Positions 51,310 to 60,082 of a stretch of DNA of 64,000 bases are shown here, piece by piece. Positions within the stretch are counted from its first letter, which is position 1; each line of letters starts with the position of its first letter. The position numbers were made by a program, and so were the translations under genes. Source of the DNA: Medakamo hakoo (Eukaryota; Chlorophyta; Trebouxiophyceae; Coccomyxaceae); assembly GCA_026636295.1 (NCBI GenBank), contig CP089462.1, positions 868,001 to 932,000 on the forward strand, in the 5' to 3' direction. The notes under the pieces are model-generated. The model searched no databases, was not told the DNA's origin, and saw only the letters and a list, made by a program, of their open reading frames with translations.

Positions 51310-52688
51310 TCAAACCGCCTCGGCGCCCTTGGAGCCGGACCGGCCAAACAGGCCGCCGCCCTTGCCGGACGAGGCCTTGGCCCGGTCGTAGCCCTCCTCC
51401 ACCTTGTCGCGCACGTCGCGCGCGGTCTCCTTGACGACCTGGCCGGTCGTGCGGCCGTCGCGCGCGGCGGCGGCGCCCGCGCCGCCCGCCGCCGCGGTCG
51501 TGCCGGTAGCCGTCGTGCCGTAGCCGCCCGACGTGGTGCCGGTCGTGCCCTTGGTCGCGCCGTAGCCGCCGGTCGTGGCCGCCGTGCCAGCGCGGGCGCC
51601 CGTGCCGGCGCGCGCGCCGTACGACGCGCCGTCGCGCGGGCGGCAGCACAGCAGCCAGGCCAGGGCGGACAGCAGGGCCGCGCCAAGCAGGGAGCCGATG
51701 ACAATGCCGGCGATGGCGCCCTTGGACAGCTTGCGGCGGCCGCCCTTGGCCTTGGTGCCGGCTTCCGTGCCTTCGGACGCAGTGCCGCCTTCCGCCGCCG
51801 CGCCGCCCTCGCCCTCCGAATTGGCCCCGCCGCCCGAGCCGCCGTCAGTGGCTTTGGTGGCACCGCCCAGGCCGGCCCTGGCCTCGTCCAGGACGACGAC
51901 GCGCGGCTGGGCGGCCGGCGCGCCCGCGACCTTGCCGACCGTCACGCCGGACGACCCGGCGTCGGCCGGCAGCAAGTCGTTGACGGAGCCTTTGGCCAGG
52001 CGGTCCTTGAACGCGTCGGCGGCGCCCTGGTCGCCAAACTTGGCGTCGACGTCGTACGCGTAGCAGGTGGACCGGGGCAGGCAGGGCAGGCCGTCCACGT
52101 TGGTCGCGCCCGTGCCCTTGACCTTGGTCGCCGGGTCGGCGCCGACGACGCCGGCGCCGGGCGTCACCGTCACTCCGTCCTGGCCGATGCCGGCCGCGTT
52201 GGCGATGGACTGCTTGATGGCGGCGACGGCGTCGTCGGCGGGCTTGTCGGTCTGTGGGTGGAGTGAAGGAGTGTTTTTTTTTTCAGGAGGGGGTGGGCGG
52301 GGTGGTGGCGGGAGGGCCGGGGACTTGTTTTTCCGGGCCTGGGCGGCCCCGACCACGCCCATGCATGCTTGTTTGCCCGCGGACTGCAACCCACCTGGCC
52401 GGCCGCGTACGGCAGGGATTGCGCGATCTTGAAGGCGACCGAGTTGGGGTCGGTCGCGGCCTGCGCGTTGGCGTGCGCGGCCATGAGGGCGACGAGGGCG
52501 GCGGTCGGGAGGACGCGCTGTTCGGGTGCGTGTGTGGGTTTCGAGAGGGGGTTGGTGTGGGATGGGGATGGGGAGAGGGCGGTGTCCGCGATGCCCTCGT
52601 GGACGCATGCGCCTGCCAGCAAAGATAAAGTTTTGAAGGGTCCAGGCCAGCGCTGGCCGGCCACGCCCCCCCTCCTCCCGCCACTCAT
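51310..52688 (-). CDS. Type I single-pass membrane protein, unknown
   Basis: Exons are complement(51310..52251, 52395..52688), up to 411 residues; donor GTGGGT, phase 0. A hydrophobic signal peptide (RVLPTAALVALMAAHANAQA) lies at about residue 57-76 of this model. The true start may therefore be in an unplaced upstream exon, and the 5' end is uncertain. The ectodomain (about 75-210) has a Cys pair (GLPCLPRSTCYAYDVDAKF) and two VTV strands (DGVTVTPGAG, SGVTVGKV). It resembles small ferredoxin-like domains seen in algal surface proteins (inference). After a Gly/Glu/Ala stalk, KLSKGAIAGIVIGSLLGAAL starts the transmembrane helix. The cytosolic tail has GYGATKGTT-like repeats and an acidic/basic helix. 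Function unknown. Confidence 0.6.
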
Positions 52689-53009
52689 CAGGGGAGGATT
52701 ACAATCTCAACAACGCAATGGGGCTGGTGGAACGGTGGCGGAGAGCCGGACGCGGCGTCCCGGTCCGAAACTGCCTGAGGTGGCGCGCGCCTTGCGGGTA
52801 GACATCCGCCGGAGCGCGTCTTTTCGAGAGAGACCGCCGCGGCGGCCGCCCAGACGGCCGCCCGCCACCCCGCCGCACGCCAAGCGGTGATGCATTGGTC
52901 ACCGCATCACATAAATCTTACCATGTTGGCTTTTGTGGCGTGAAGTGTGTGTGGTGGTGGGGAGGAGAAAAGGGACGGAGGCCAGCGTTTTTTTCGGCGC
53001 TATGTCGCT
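52689..53009. promoter_or_regulatory. Divergent promoter region with a TATA-like site
   Basis: This 321-bp spacer precedes the DUF1826 gene. At about 52910-52916 is ATAAAT, roughly 95 bp upstream of the chosen ATG. It is one of the few AT-rich hexamers in the region and could be a TATA element. On the other strand, an ACTTTATCTTT motif (about 52625-52635) lies inside the modelled first exon of the membrane protein. Confidence 0.3.
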
Positions 53010-54103
53010 ATGTCGGAGAGAGCGGGCCACTCCCTCCTCCACTCCCTCCGACACAGCACCAAAGCAGGCCTTTCTTTCCCAATGCCGTTTTTCCCGACCG
53101 CGCCCGGCGCGCACCCGCCCAGCCTCACACCGCCATGGGCGGGCGCTAAAACCCCCGCACAACCGCCAGCCTCCCCACCCCGCCAGCCGCGGGTTCTGGC
53201 TCCGCCTGGGTGGGAGGAGGTGGCGAGCGCGGCCGCAGCAGGCGCCCGTCCGGCCGCGTTGGAGGCGCACGACGCGGTCACGCACTACGTCCGCCCCCTG
53301 CCTGGCGTCTTTGACACAGCTGCCGACTGGCTGGGCGGGAAAATCAAGGCGCAGGTGAGCCGGACGGCGGTCCGCGGGGCGTCTCGGAAAGACCGTGCGC
53401 TCGTGTAAGCGGGCGCGCGCCGGCCACCCGCCCCCCCCCCCCCCCCGCTGGCCCACACGCGCCCGTTTCGGTTTTCCCGCGCCGGACACGCGCCCCTTAC
53501 GCAACTTTTCCGGCACGCGCCCCCCCTGACGCAACACACCCCACACCCCAGGTCACCCTCTCCACGGCCGACCCGGTGCCAGGCGCCCGTGCCCTGGCCG
53601 CCGCCCTCAAAGCAGCGTCCGCCTCCACGCCCCCCATCCCGGCCTGGCTGCCACCGCTCGTCGCGGCCGACGCCGCGGCGGCCGCGGCCGTCATCGCGTC
53701 GTCCGCGCACGGCCCGCCTCCTCGCACGCTGTCCGCAAAACTGGAGCTCATCGACGCGCCGCGCTGCCCGCGCTGGCACTGCGATTCCGTGTGCCTGAGG
53801 GTGCTGTGCACATACTGCGGGCCGGGCACGCTCTACCTGCCGGACGCCGCGGTGGGCCCGCGCGTCGTTGACCGGCACGACGGCTTCAGCCGGCCCGCCC
53901 GTGGTGGAGAGCTCGTGGACGCCAGCCGCGCCGTCGCGGCGGGCACCGGCGACGTGATTTTCCTGTCCGGCCACCTGCGCACGGGCGGCCGTGGCCCGCC
54001 CTACCCGGCGGCCGTCCACCAGTCGCCGCCCGTGCCCGACGGAGTTGTTCGTCTGGTTCTCACGGTGGATGACGCGGTCGCGTGCGGGTGTGAGGCGTGT
54101 TAG
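53010..54103 (+). CDS. DUF1826 protein
   Basis: Exons are 53010..53354 and 53552..54103, giving 298 residues; donor GTGAGC, phase 0. The conserved part in exon 2 reads KLELIDAPRCPRWHCDS, then RVLCTYCGPGTLYLPD, VVDRHDGF, TGDVIFLSGH and AAVHQSPPVPDGVVRLVLTV. This matches DUF1826, whose members carry an invariant RFHxD-like and TYxGPGT pattern; here it is RWHCD. The pattern suggests a metal-binding beta-fold (His/Asp and late His), but the activity of the family is not established. In-frame ATGs at 53010 and 53082 are both possible starts. The N-terminal 60 residues are Pro-rich. Confidence 0.8.
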
Positions 54104-54416
54104 AGCCCGCCCGTGCGCGTCCGCCGTGTTTTCTCAGCGCTGCCTGGATGGTGGGGCGAGCGCGCCTTCCCCATGCACGCGCGCACAGGCGCAAAGACAT
54201 TCTTTTTCTGATTTTTTTCTCATTCCTGCCTGTCCGCATTGGACTTGGCCTGCCGTTAGTGTGGCGGGAGGGGAACTGGCTTGCCATCCGATGTAAAGCA
54301 AATTCTCCTTGGCGAGAGAGGGGAGGTTGCCAAAAAAAAACTGACTGGCCCGTCACAAAGACATTCTGACGCCTCCCGCCTTTTGTTAGCCCTTCCGCCC
54401 CTTCGAATCCATTGCC
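54104..54416. other. Spacer, no gene recognised
   Basis: A 313-bp region between tandem genes, less GC-rich than average. It should hold the DUF1826 3' UTR and the promoter of the next gene. Short A and T runs occur at 54213-54220 and 54333-54341. Nothing else was recognised. Confidence 0.4.
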
Positions 54417-55781
54417 ATGACCAAGCTGCTCTCCCCGGCCAAGACGGTGATCGCTGTCCCGGCGAAACTGACGCCGGAACAGTGCTGGGCTGAGGTCGCG
54501 CCGGCGGGGCCCGCGGGCGCCGCGGGCGCGGCCAAGGCCGGCGTCACCGTCCCGCGCGCCGCCCGGGCTAGGCGGGGCCGTCAGTGCGTTCAAGAAGGCT
54601 AAAGGCTTGCCGGAGGACACCGCAGTGTCCAACCACAGGTGCTGTGCGGAGCGCCGGTGCGTTGTTTTTCGGTGGAGGGGAGGGGCAGCGAGCAGCCGAT
54701 CGATGGGGAGCAGGGGCGATTTTCATCGTCGCGCGTGGCGAGCACGGGGCGCGCCGCCGATCGCACACACTCAAGGCCCGGCCTTGACGTGTCCAGCCCT
54801 CAGCGCTGCAGGCAGGCGGATGGTGGGACGCGACACGAGGGCGTGCGCGCGCTGCGTGCGCACGCCGATCTCTCGCTCTCTCACCGTTCCGCCCTCCCCC
54901 CCCCCCTCCACCCACCTCACAGCCTCCTCGACACGTGGAAGGCGGCCGCCCGCAAGCACGGCGTCCCACCCCACGCCATCACGGCCTGGGTGCGGCGTAA
55001 AATGGGGGCGAACGTCACCGTCCTGCGCGTGCGGTGCGACGGGAGCCTGGGCTGTGCCACGCCGTGCGTCCTGTGCCAGCGCGCGCTGCGAGCCTTTGAC
55101 GTCCGCGTCTCTTGCTCGCAAGGCGCCGGCGCGTTCTGGGTGGGGCGGTTGACGGGCCCGGGCGCGCCCGCGCCCGTGCTGACGTCGGGCCAGCGGCGGG
55201 TGCTCGGCCACCCGCCGCCGCCGCGCGCGCCGCGCGCGGGCGAGGACGGCGGGCCCGACGCGCCGGGCGGCGCTGTGCGCAACAAGGGGAGGAAGGGCAC
55301 GCGCAAGCCGGCGCCGACGCCCGCGCCGGTGCCGCGGCCGCCGCCTGCGCCGCCCGGCACGGGTGGGCGCGCCGCGGCGGCGCGGGCCCGGCGCCGGTGG
55401 CGCCGGGAGGCGGCAGCGGCCGCGGCGGCGGTGGACGTCGCTGTGCGGGCAGCCGATGCCGCCGGGCGCAGGCCGCGCCCTTCCCCTCCTTCCTCCTCCC
55501 TCAGCACCAGCCGCAGCAGTTCGGGCGACGAGGCGGACGTCCTGCCGGGCGGCGGCCGGCGGAACAGCGGCGGCGGCGGCGGCGGCGATGCCGGCGCGGC
55601 CGGCTGCCCCGTTAGTGCGGTCGGCTCCACCCGCGACCTGGGCAGTGGCGACGGCGGCGGCAGCCTCGCCTACCTTTCCTCCTCCTCCCTGGCGTGGCAG
55701 TCCATGACCGCGCTGGAGGCGGCCCTGGCGACCGTGCGCCTGGGCGACCCGCGCCGGCGCAAGGCGGCCGGCGTGAGGTGA
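54417..55781 (+). CDS. Unrecognised PCxxC protein with a frame discontinuity in exon 1
   Basis: The model is exon 1 54417..54638 and exon 2 54923..55781. The exons join through a split Ser codon (donor GTGCTG, acceptor CTCACAG). Exon 2 reads HSLLDTWKAAARKHGVPPHA, then VTVLRVRCDGSLG, PCVLCQRALRAFDVRV and TSGQRRVLG. A Lys/Arg/Pro/Ala-rich and Ser-rich tail follows. The DGSLGxAxPCxxC arrangement resembles zinc-binding deaminase-like proteins, but the usual HAE motif is not evident, so no activity is claimed. Exon 1 opens MTKLLSPAKTVIAVPAKLTP in frame. The segment that splices to exon 2 (AFKKAKGLPEDTAVSNH) is one base out of register. The shift lies near 54562-54572. It could be a sequence error, a very short intron or a real change. 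Confidence 0.45.
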
Positions 55782-56146
55782 AGGGAGCAGAGAGAGAGGT
55801 GTGCTTGCTGCTGTGCTGCTGCGTGGTTCCGTTCCCCCCCTGTTTTTGCGTTAGAGACGTTTTTTAGAAATCCCCCCACGAAAATGAGGCCTGTCCTGTT
55901 CCCTCTCTGACAGACCGCTGTTGAAAAGCGGGATGGCTGCCGTTGAAATGAGCGCGCGCCGCGTGATGAAGCGTTGTGTGTAACACCATGGATGGAGAAG
56001 GTCGAGGTTTTGGTCAGTCGCTGTCCCTGGGCTCACCCGCCTCACTCGTTTGTTGTGACATCAAAGGCGCAGCGCCCGCCTTTCCACGCCTCGCCCCGCA
56101 CACCCCGCACGCTTCCCCGTGCGTGCGTGCCCCGTTCAGCAGAGCC
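55782..56146. promoter_or_regulatory. SAR1 promoter region
   Basis: A 365-bp spacer between the PCxxC gene and SAR1, relatively AT-rich around 55840-55990. It should contain the SAR1 promoter and 5' UTR. No gene is seen. Confidence 0.4.
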
Positions 56147-57355
56147 ATGTTCCTCATCAACTGGTGCGTTGAGGAGAGGCGGAGGGAGCGGGCGCGCGCC
56201 TTCTTCTCGCTCGCGAGCGCGCGCGCTTTGGAAGGAAGAAACAACGAGCCTAACGCGCCACCGCCTCCCCAAACCAACAGGATCTACTCCGTGCTCAACA
56301 GCCTGGGCCTGTACAACAAGAACGCGAAAATCCTGTTCTTGGTGCGCTCGGTGGTTCTTTGTCCGTCAAAAAAAAAACTCGCTCGATCGGGCCAATGCCT
56401 GTTCGTTTTCTCACGCCCTCCCGCCACCCAACACCTCCGCAACCCAGGGCCTGGACAATGCCGGCAAGACGACCCTGATGCACATGCTCAAGGACGAGCG
56501 CCTGGCCCAGCACCAGCCGACCCAGTACCCGACGTCCGAGGTGAGGGAAGGAGAGAGCGCGTTTTTTTCGCTCGCCACGGTTGTTTCGTCCGCGCCGCGG
56601 CCCGCCTGCGCGCTCTCTCGGCCCGCGGGCCGCCCACCAAGCTCTCCGGGACACGCGTGTCGATGCGCTGGCCGGGACGGAGGCCGCTCCAGCCCGACCG
56701 CCACGCCCTCGTTCACGCCCGCTCTGTCTCACAACCCTGCGCGCCCATGCTTCTCGTCCACACCCCTCCCAAAAAACAGGAGCTCCAAATGGCCGGCATC
56801 AACTTCAAAGCCTTCGACCTGGGCGGCCACGAGATCGCGCGCCGGGTGTGGAAGGACTACTACGCCAAGGTGAGTGGTGGGCGGGCGCGGCGAGGCGGGG
56901 CGAGAGAGAACGTGGCGAGAGAACGTGCGCCGCGCGGCGCGGCACGGGCGCACGAGCGGACACCTGCGCGCGCGCGTCTCCCCCCACCCTCCCCTCCCCT
57001 CACTCCACCCATCCCTCGGCACACACACACACAGGTCGACGCCATCGTCTTCCTGGTCGACGCCGTCGACCGCGAGCGCTTCGCCGAGTCCAAGGCCGAG
57101 CTGGACGCCCTGCTGTCCGACGACGCGCTCGCGGGCGTGCCCTTCCTCATCCTGGGCAACAAGATCGACGTCCCTCACGCGGCGCCCGAGGACGAGCTGC
57201 GCCTGGCGCTGGGCCTGGCCAACTACACGACGGGCAAGGGGCGCGTGGACTTGAAGGACGCGGGCATCCGGCCCATCGAGGTGTTCATGTGCTCCGTCGT
57301 CCGCCGCATGGGGTACGGCGACGGCTTCCGGTGGGTGTCGCAGTACATTGCATGA
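56147..57355 (+). CDS. SAR1: SAR1 small GTPase (COPII)
   Basis: Five exons: 56147..56163, 56281..56341, 56448..56540, 56780..56869 and 57035..57355. They give 193 residues, the usual SAR1 length. Exon 1 is only 17 nt (MFLINW with the Trp split). The protein then reads [21 protein letters not shown]1 GLDNAGKTT (27-35), switch [13 protein letters not shown]3 FDLGGHE, NKID (G4) and a C-terminal WVSQYIA. SAR1 starts COPII coat assembly at ER exit sites through its N-terminal amphipathic helix. Donors are GTGCGT, GTGCGC, GTGAGG and GTGAGT. Intron 3 has an A-tract directly before its CAG acceptor. Confidence 0.97.
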   Translation: MFLINWCVEERRRERARAFFSLASARALEGRNNEPNAPPPPQTNRIYSVLNSLGLYNKNAKILFLVRSVVLCPSKKKLARSGQCLFVFSRPPATQHLRNPGPGQCRQDDPDAHAQGRAPGPAPADPVPDVRGEGRRERVFFARHGCFVRAAARLRALSARGPPTKLSGTRVSMRWPGRRPLQPDRHALVHARSVSQPCAPMLLVHTPPKKQELQMAGINFKAFDLGGHEIARRVWKDYYAKVSGGRARRGGARENVARERAPRGAARAHERTPARARLPPPSPPLTPPIPRHTHTQVDAIVFLVDAVDRERFAESKAELDALLSDDALAGVPFLILGNKIDVPHAAPEDELRLALGLANYTTGKGRVDLKDAGIRPIEVFMCSVVRRMGYGDGFRWVSQYIA

Positions 57356-57643
57356 GAGGGGAGTGAGAGCATGTCACGCATGTCATGCGGCGCACCCCCT
57401 CCAAAAACGCGAGGAAAACAACGTGTGTGTGAGGGAGCGGGGGGTGGGGGGAGCTTGGAGTGCTGTGTGCTGTTTTCTGCGGGGAGAGAGGGATTTTCTG
57501 TAGCCGGGCGGAACAAAAAAGAGAATGAAAAAGAAATAAAAAACGCTGGCCGTGGGGGTGCAGGTTGGAAGGCTGGACAACGGGACATCCGGTCTCGGAA
57601 GAACACGGGAGAAACAGACTGCGCGCCCTCCTCTCTCCCATCA

Positions 57644-59189
57644 TTACAGCCTCGCCGCCGGCCCCAGCCCATCATCCCCCCACAGGCGCACGTGCGGTTC
57701 CGCCCCGCTGCCCTCCCGCACAACCACGGCCTCAATCACGCCGTGCGGTTCGGACGTCGCTGTGTAGACATCGTCTTGGAACCCGCGGCCATCGCCCAAC
57801 GGCGCCGTCGGAATGAAGTGGAGGTTGGGCAGCGACAGGGCGATGGAATCGATGGCGGGCTCGGCGGCCAGGGCGGCCCGGGCCATTTCGTGGGCGGTGA
57901 ACTGGACGGAGGGAGAGTAGACGCCCGCGGCCGGCGGCCCGAAAAACTGCCGCGCCATCGCCGCCGTGATCGCCGCGTACGACGCGTCGTACGCAGCAGG
58001 GCGGGTGTACCGCCACGTGCAAGAGATGGACGTGGCCAGGATTCTGTCCCTGGAATCCGGCAGCGCCGTCCACGCGTCGCGCAAGAAGCCCTCATACCCC
58101 GACGCCGTGGTTTTCAGCACCCTCCACCCGGACACGCCGCCAATGACCGCCGCTCCCTTTTGGCGGCACACACTCACGTACGCCAGCCTCTCACCACCTC
58201 CGGTGCCGCCGCCGCCCTCGTACCCGTGCACGTGCGGGCGGCGGGTGTCGGGCGTGGTGTGCCGGGCCCAAGGCGCCGCCGCGACGCGAACCTTGGCGCG
58301 CGAAACCAGGGGGTAGTGTTTCAGGAAGTGGCGGGCCAGGGCCAGGCCAAAGTCTTCGGGGGAGCACGGGTAGTCTAGCTGCTTGGCGACGTAGTAGACC
58401 TTGGCATGGGCGGGAAGGGTTTGTGGGCGTGAGGGCAGGCGCGGGGGCCGTGGGGAATGGATGGGGAGGGGGACAGGGGCGAGGTCGCGACGAGCCCATG
58501 CCCCCCTTTTCGTCGCGCCCGCCCCCCACGCCCACAGCCACGCCTCTCCCCTCCCCACGCCACAACAAACACACACCGTGTTCCTCTGCGTGTCCGTCGC
58601 CGTCATGCCCTCATTACTCGGCGACGTGAACGCGTGGGCCATGTCCGATTCCAGGGCCGTCTGCACGTTCCACTCGACAAAGACGTGCTTCAGCGTGCCG
58701 TCCGGCTGGGGGACGCGCCAGGTCCGCCCCACGCGCACGCGGGCTTTGCCGTGCTGATGCTCGGCGAGGGACATTGCGCGGTGGTCGTGGCGGACCCTCT
58801 CCCCACGACGCCGTCGTGCGGAATGAATGACAGTCTGTGGATGGAGTGCCGGAATGTTTTACACTAGCCTAGCCCAAGCGAACCTTCCCCGCCCCGGCCG
58901 CACTCACGTCCGCAAACGGGCAAGCCTCCCCAAACACACGGCGCAAGAGCTGGCCGTCCTCCTCACTGGTGCAGCCCGCCAACGCGGCTTGGCGGGCTCC
59001 TGGGGGCAGGCGGCGTGTGGGCGGCGCGGCTGCTGGAGTGGGCGTTGCCGTGGTTGAGGCAGAGGGCGGGCGCGACGCCGCGGCTGCTGCAGCGGCGGCA
59101 CGCCGCCCAGCTTCGTCCAGCTCAGTCGCAGCACGACGGGCGTCGCCTTCCAGCTCGTGCGCGATGATGAGCGCGGGAGGGGCGGGCAT
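57644..59189 (-). CDS. UOX: Urate oxidase (uricase), peroxisomal, with N-terminal extension
   Basis: Exons are complement(57644..58399, 58577..58834, 58908..59189), giving 431 residues. Starting at the inner ATG (58774) would give a conventional 317-residue uricase. The core shows ARVRVGRTWR, TATDTQRNTVYYVAKQLDYP (rebuilt by splicing), VLKTTASGYEGFLRDAWTAL, DRILATSISCTWRY, AGVYSPSVQFT and EPHGVIEAVVVREG. The last three residues are ARL, an accepted plant-type peroxisomal PTS1. Uricase oxidises urate to 5-hydroxyisourate. The extra first exon (94 residues, MPAPPALIIAHELEGDARRA) ends at a GTGAGT donor. It joins in phase to a frame open through the inner ATG. It is unrecognised, with a C-terminal helix LAGCTSEEDGQLLRRVFGEA. 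The extension is inference from splice signals; the core is certain. Confidence 0.88.
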
Positions 59190-59273
59190 GGGGTGGGCCG
59201 CGTCAGAAAAACCAATTGCCGCAGCCCCTGCCAAAGTGGGAGTGAGAGGGGGGCCCCCGACCACTCCCAAAAA

Positions 59274-59939
59274 ATGAAACGCCTGCTCGCCCTCATAACG
59301 GCCGCGGCCGGCGCGGCGTGCGCCCTGTCCCTGCCGGCCTGGACGCTCGTCCTGGCAGCCGTGTGCCTCACCCTCGCCACCCTGGCCGCCGTGGAAGTCG
59401 CGGCCATCGCGGACGCCCGCGTCGCGCGGTCTGCCTGGGACGCCGTGACGCGGGGCGTCGTGTCCGCGGAGGACGGCGGCGACGGCGGGGGGACCGCCGC
59501 GGCCGCCACGTCGTCCCACCGCTCGTGGGCCCGGCGTGGCGACCCGCACGCCCGCCTGGGCCAGGCGCAGCCGCGCTGGGTCCACCCGGCGGACTGGGAG
59601 TCGTCGTCAGACGACGAAAGGTCACACCCGCCGCCGCCTGCGCCGCCCGTGTCCGCACACCGCGCCGTCCGCCCGCCCTCGGCTGTCGAACTGTCCACTG
59701 ACCCGGCCCTGATCGCTGCCAACTGGTCGGGGAGGCCACCTGTGCGGGGGCTGCGCCGCCCGGCCTCGCGGCGTGGCGTGGACGCACCGCCACCCTCGCC
59801 CGCCGCCGACGGCCACGGCCACCCCCGCCCCCCGCCTGGCTGGGTCACCGCCCTGCCCTGTGACGCGTGCGCGGCGGACGTGGCTGCCGCCCTGGCCCTG
59901 TGGGAGAGGGGACAACGAGGCCGTGGTCAGCACGAGTAG
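59274..59939 (+). CDS. Small membrane protein, unknown
   Basis: Intronless, 221 residues. Starts MKRLLALITAAAGAACALSL and continues into a second hydrophobic stretch (AWTLVLAAVCLTLATLAAVE). These form one or two transmembrane helices or a signal anchor. The rest is hydrophilic, with HPADWESSSDDERS, Pro-rich stretches and near the end PCDACAADVAAAL (CxxC). No family is recognised. It is divergent from the uricase gene with 84 bp between ATGs, so the two may share a promoter. Confidence 0.55.
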   Translation: MKRLLALITAAAGAACALSLPAWTLVLAAVCLTLATLAAVEVAAIADARVARSAWDAVTRGVVSAEDGGDGGGTAAAATSSHRSWARRGDPHARLGQAQPRWVHPADWESSSDDERSHPPPPAPPVSAHRAVRPPSAVELSTDPALIAANWSGRPPVRGLRRPASRRGVDAPPPSPAADGHGHPRPPPGWVTALPCDACAADVAAALALWERGQRGRGQHE

Positions 59940-60082
59940 CCGAGAGTGTTTCACCACACGCAACGAATCGAAAGAAAGGCCGGGTCCACCCCCGTCCCAC
60001 GTGACCGCGTGCACGGCACATGCCCACACCACCCCCCCGCCCGCTCCCCCTCCCTCCCATCCCCTCTCGCGTCCCGACCTCA

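Noticed and set aside
59020-59189. Separate 106-residue gene ending at 58869
   Set aside because: Its frame crosses a strong GTGAGT donor at 58907 and splices in phase into uricase, so it is better read as the first uricase exon. The stand-alone form is not excluded.
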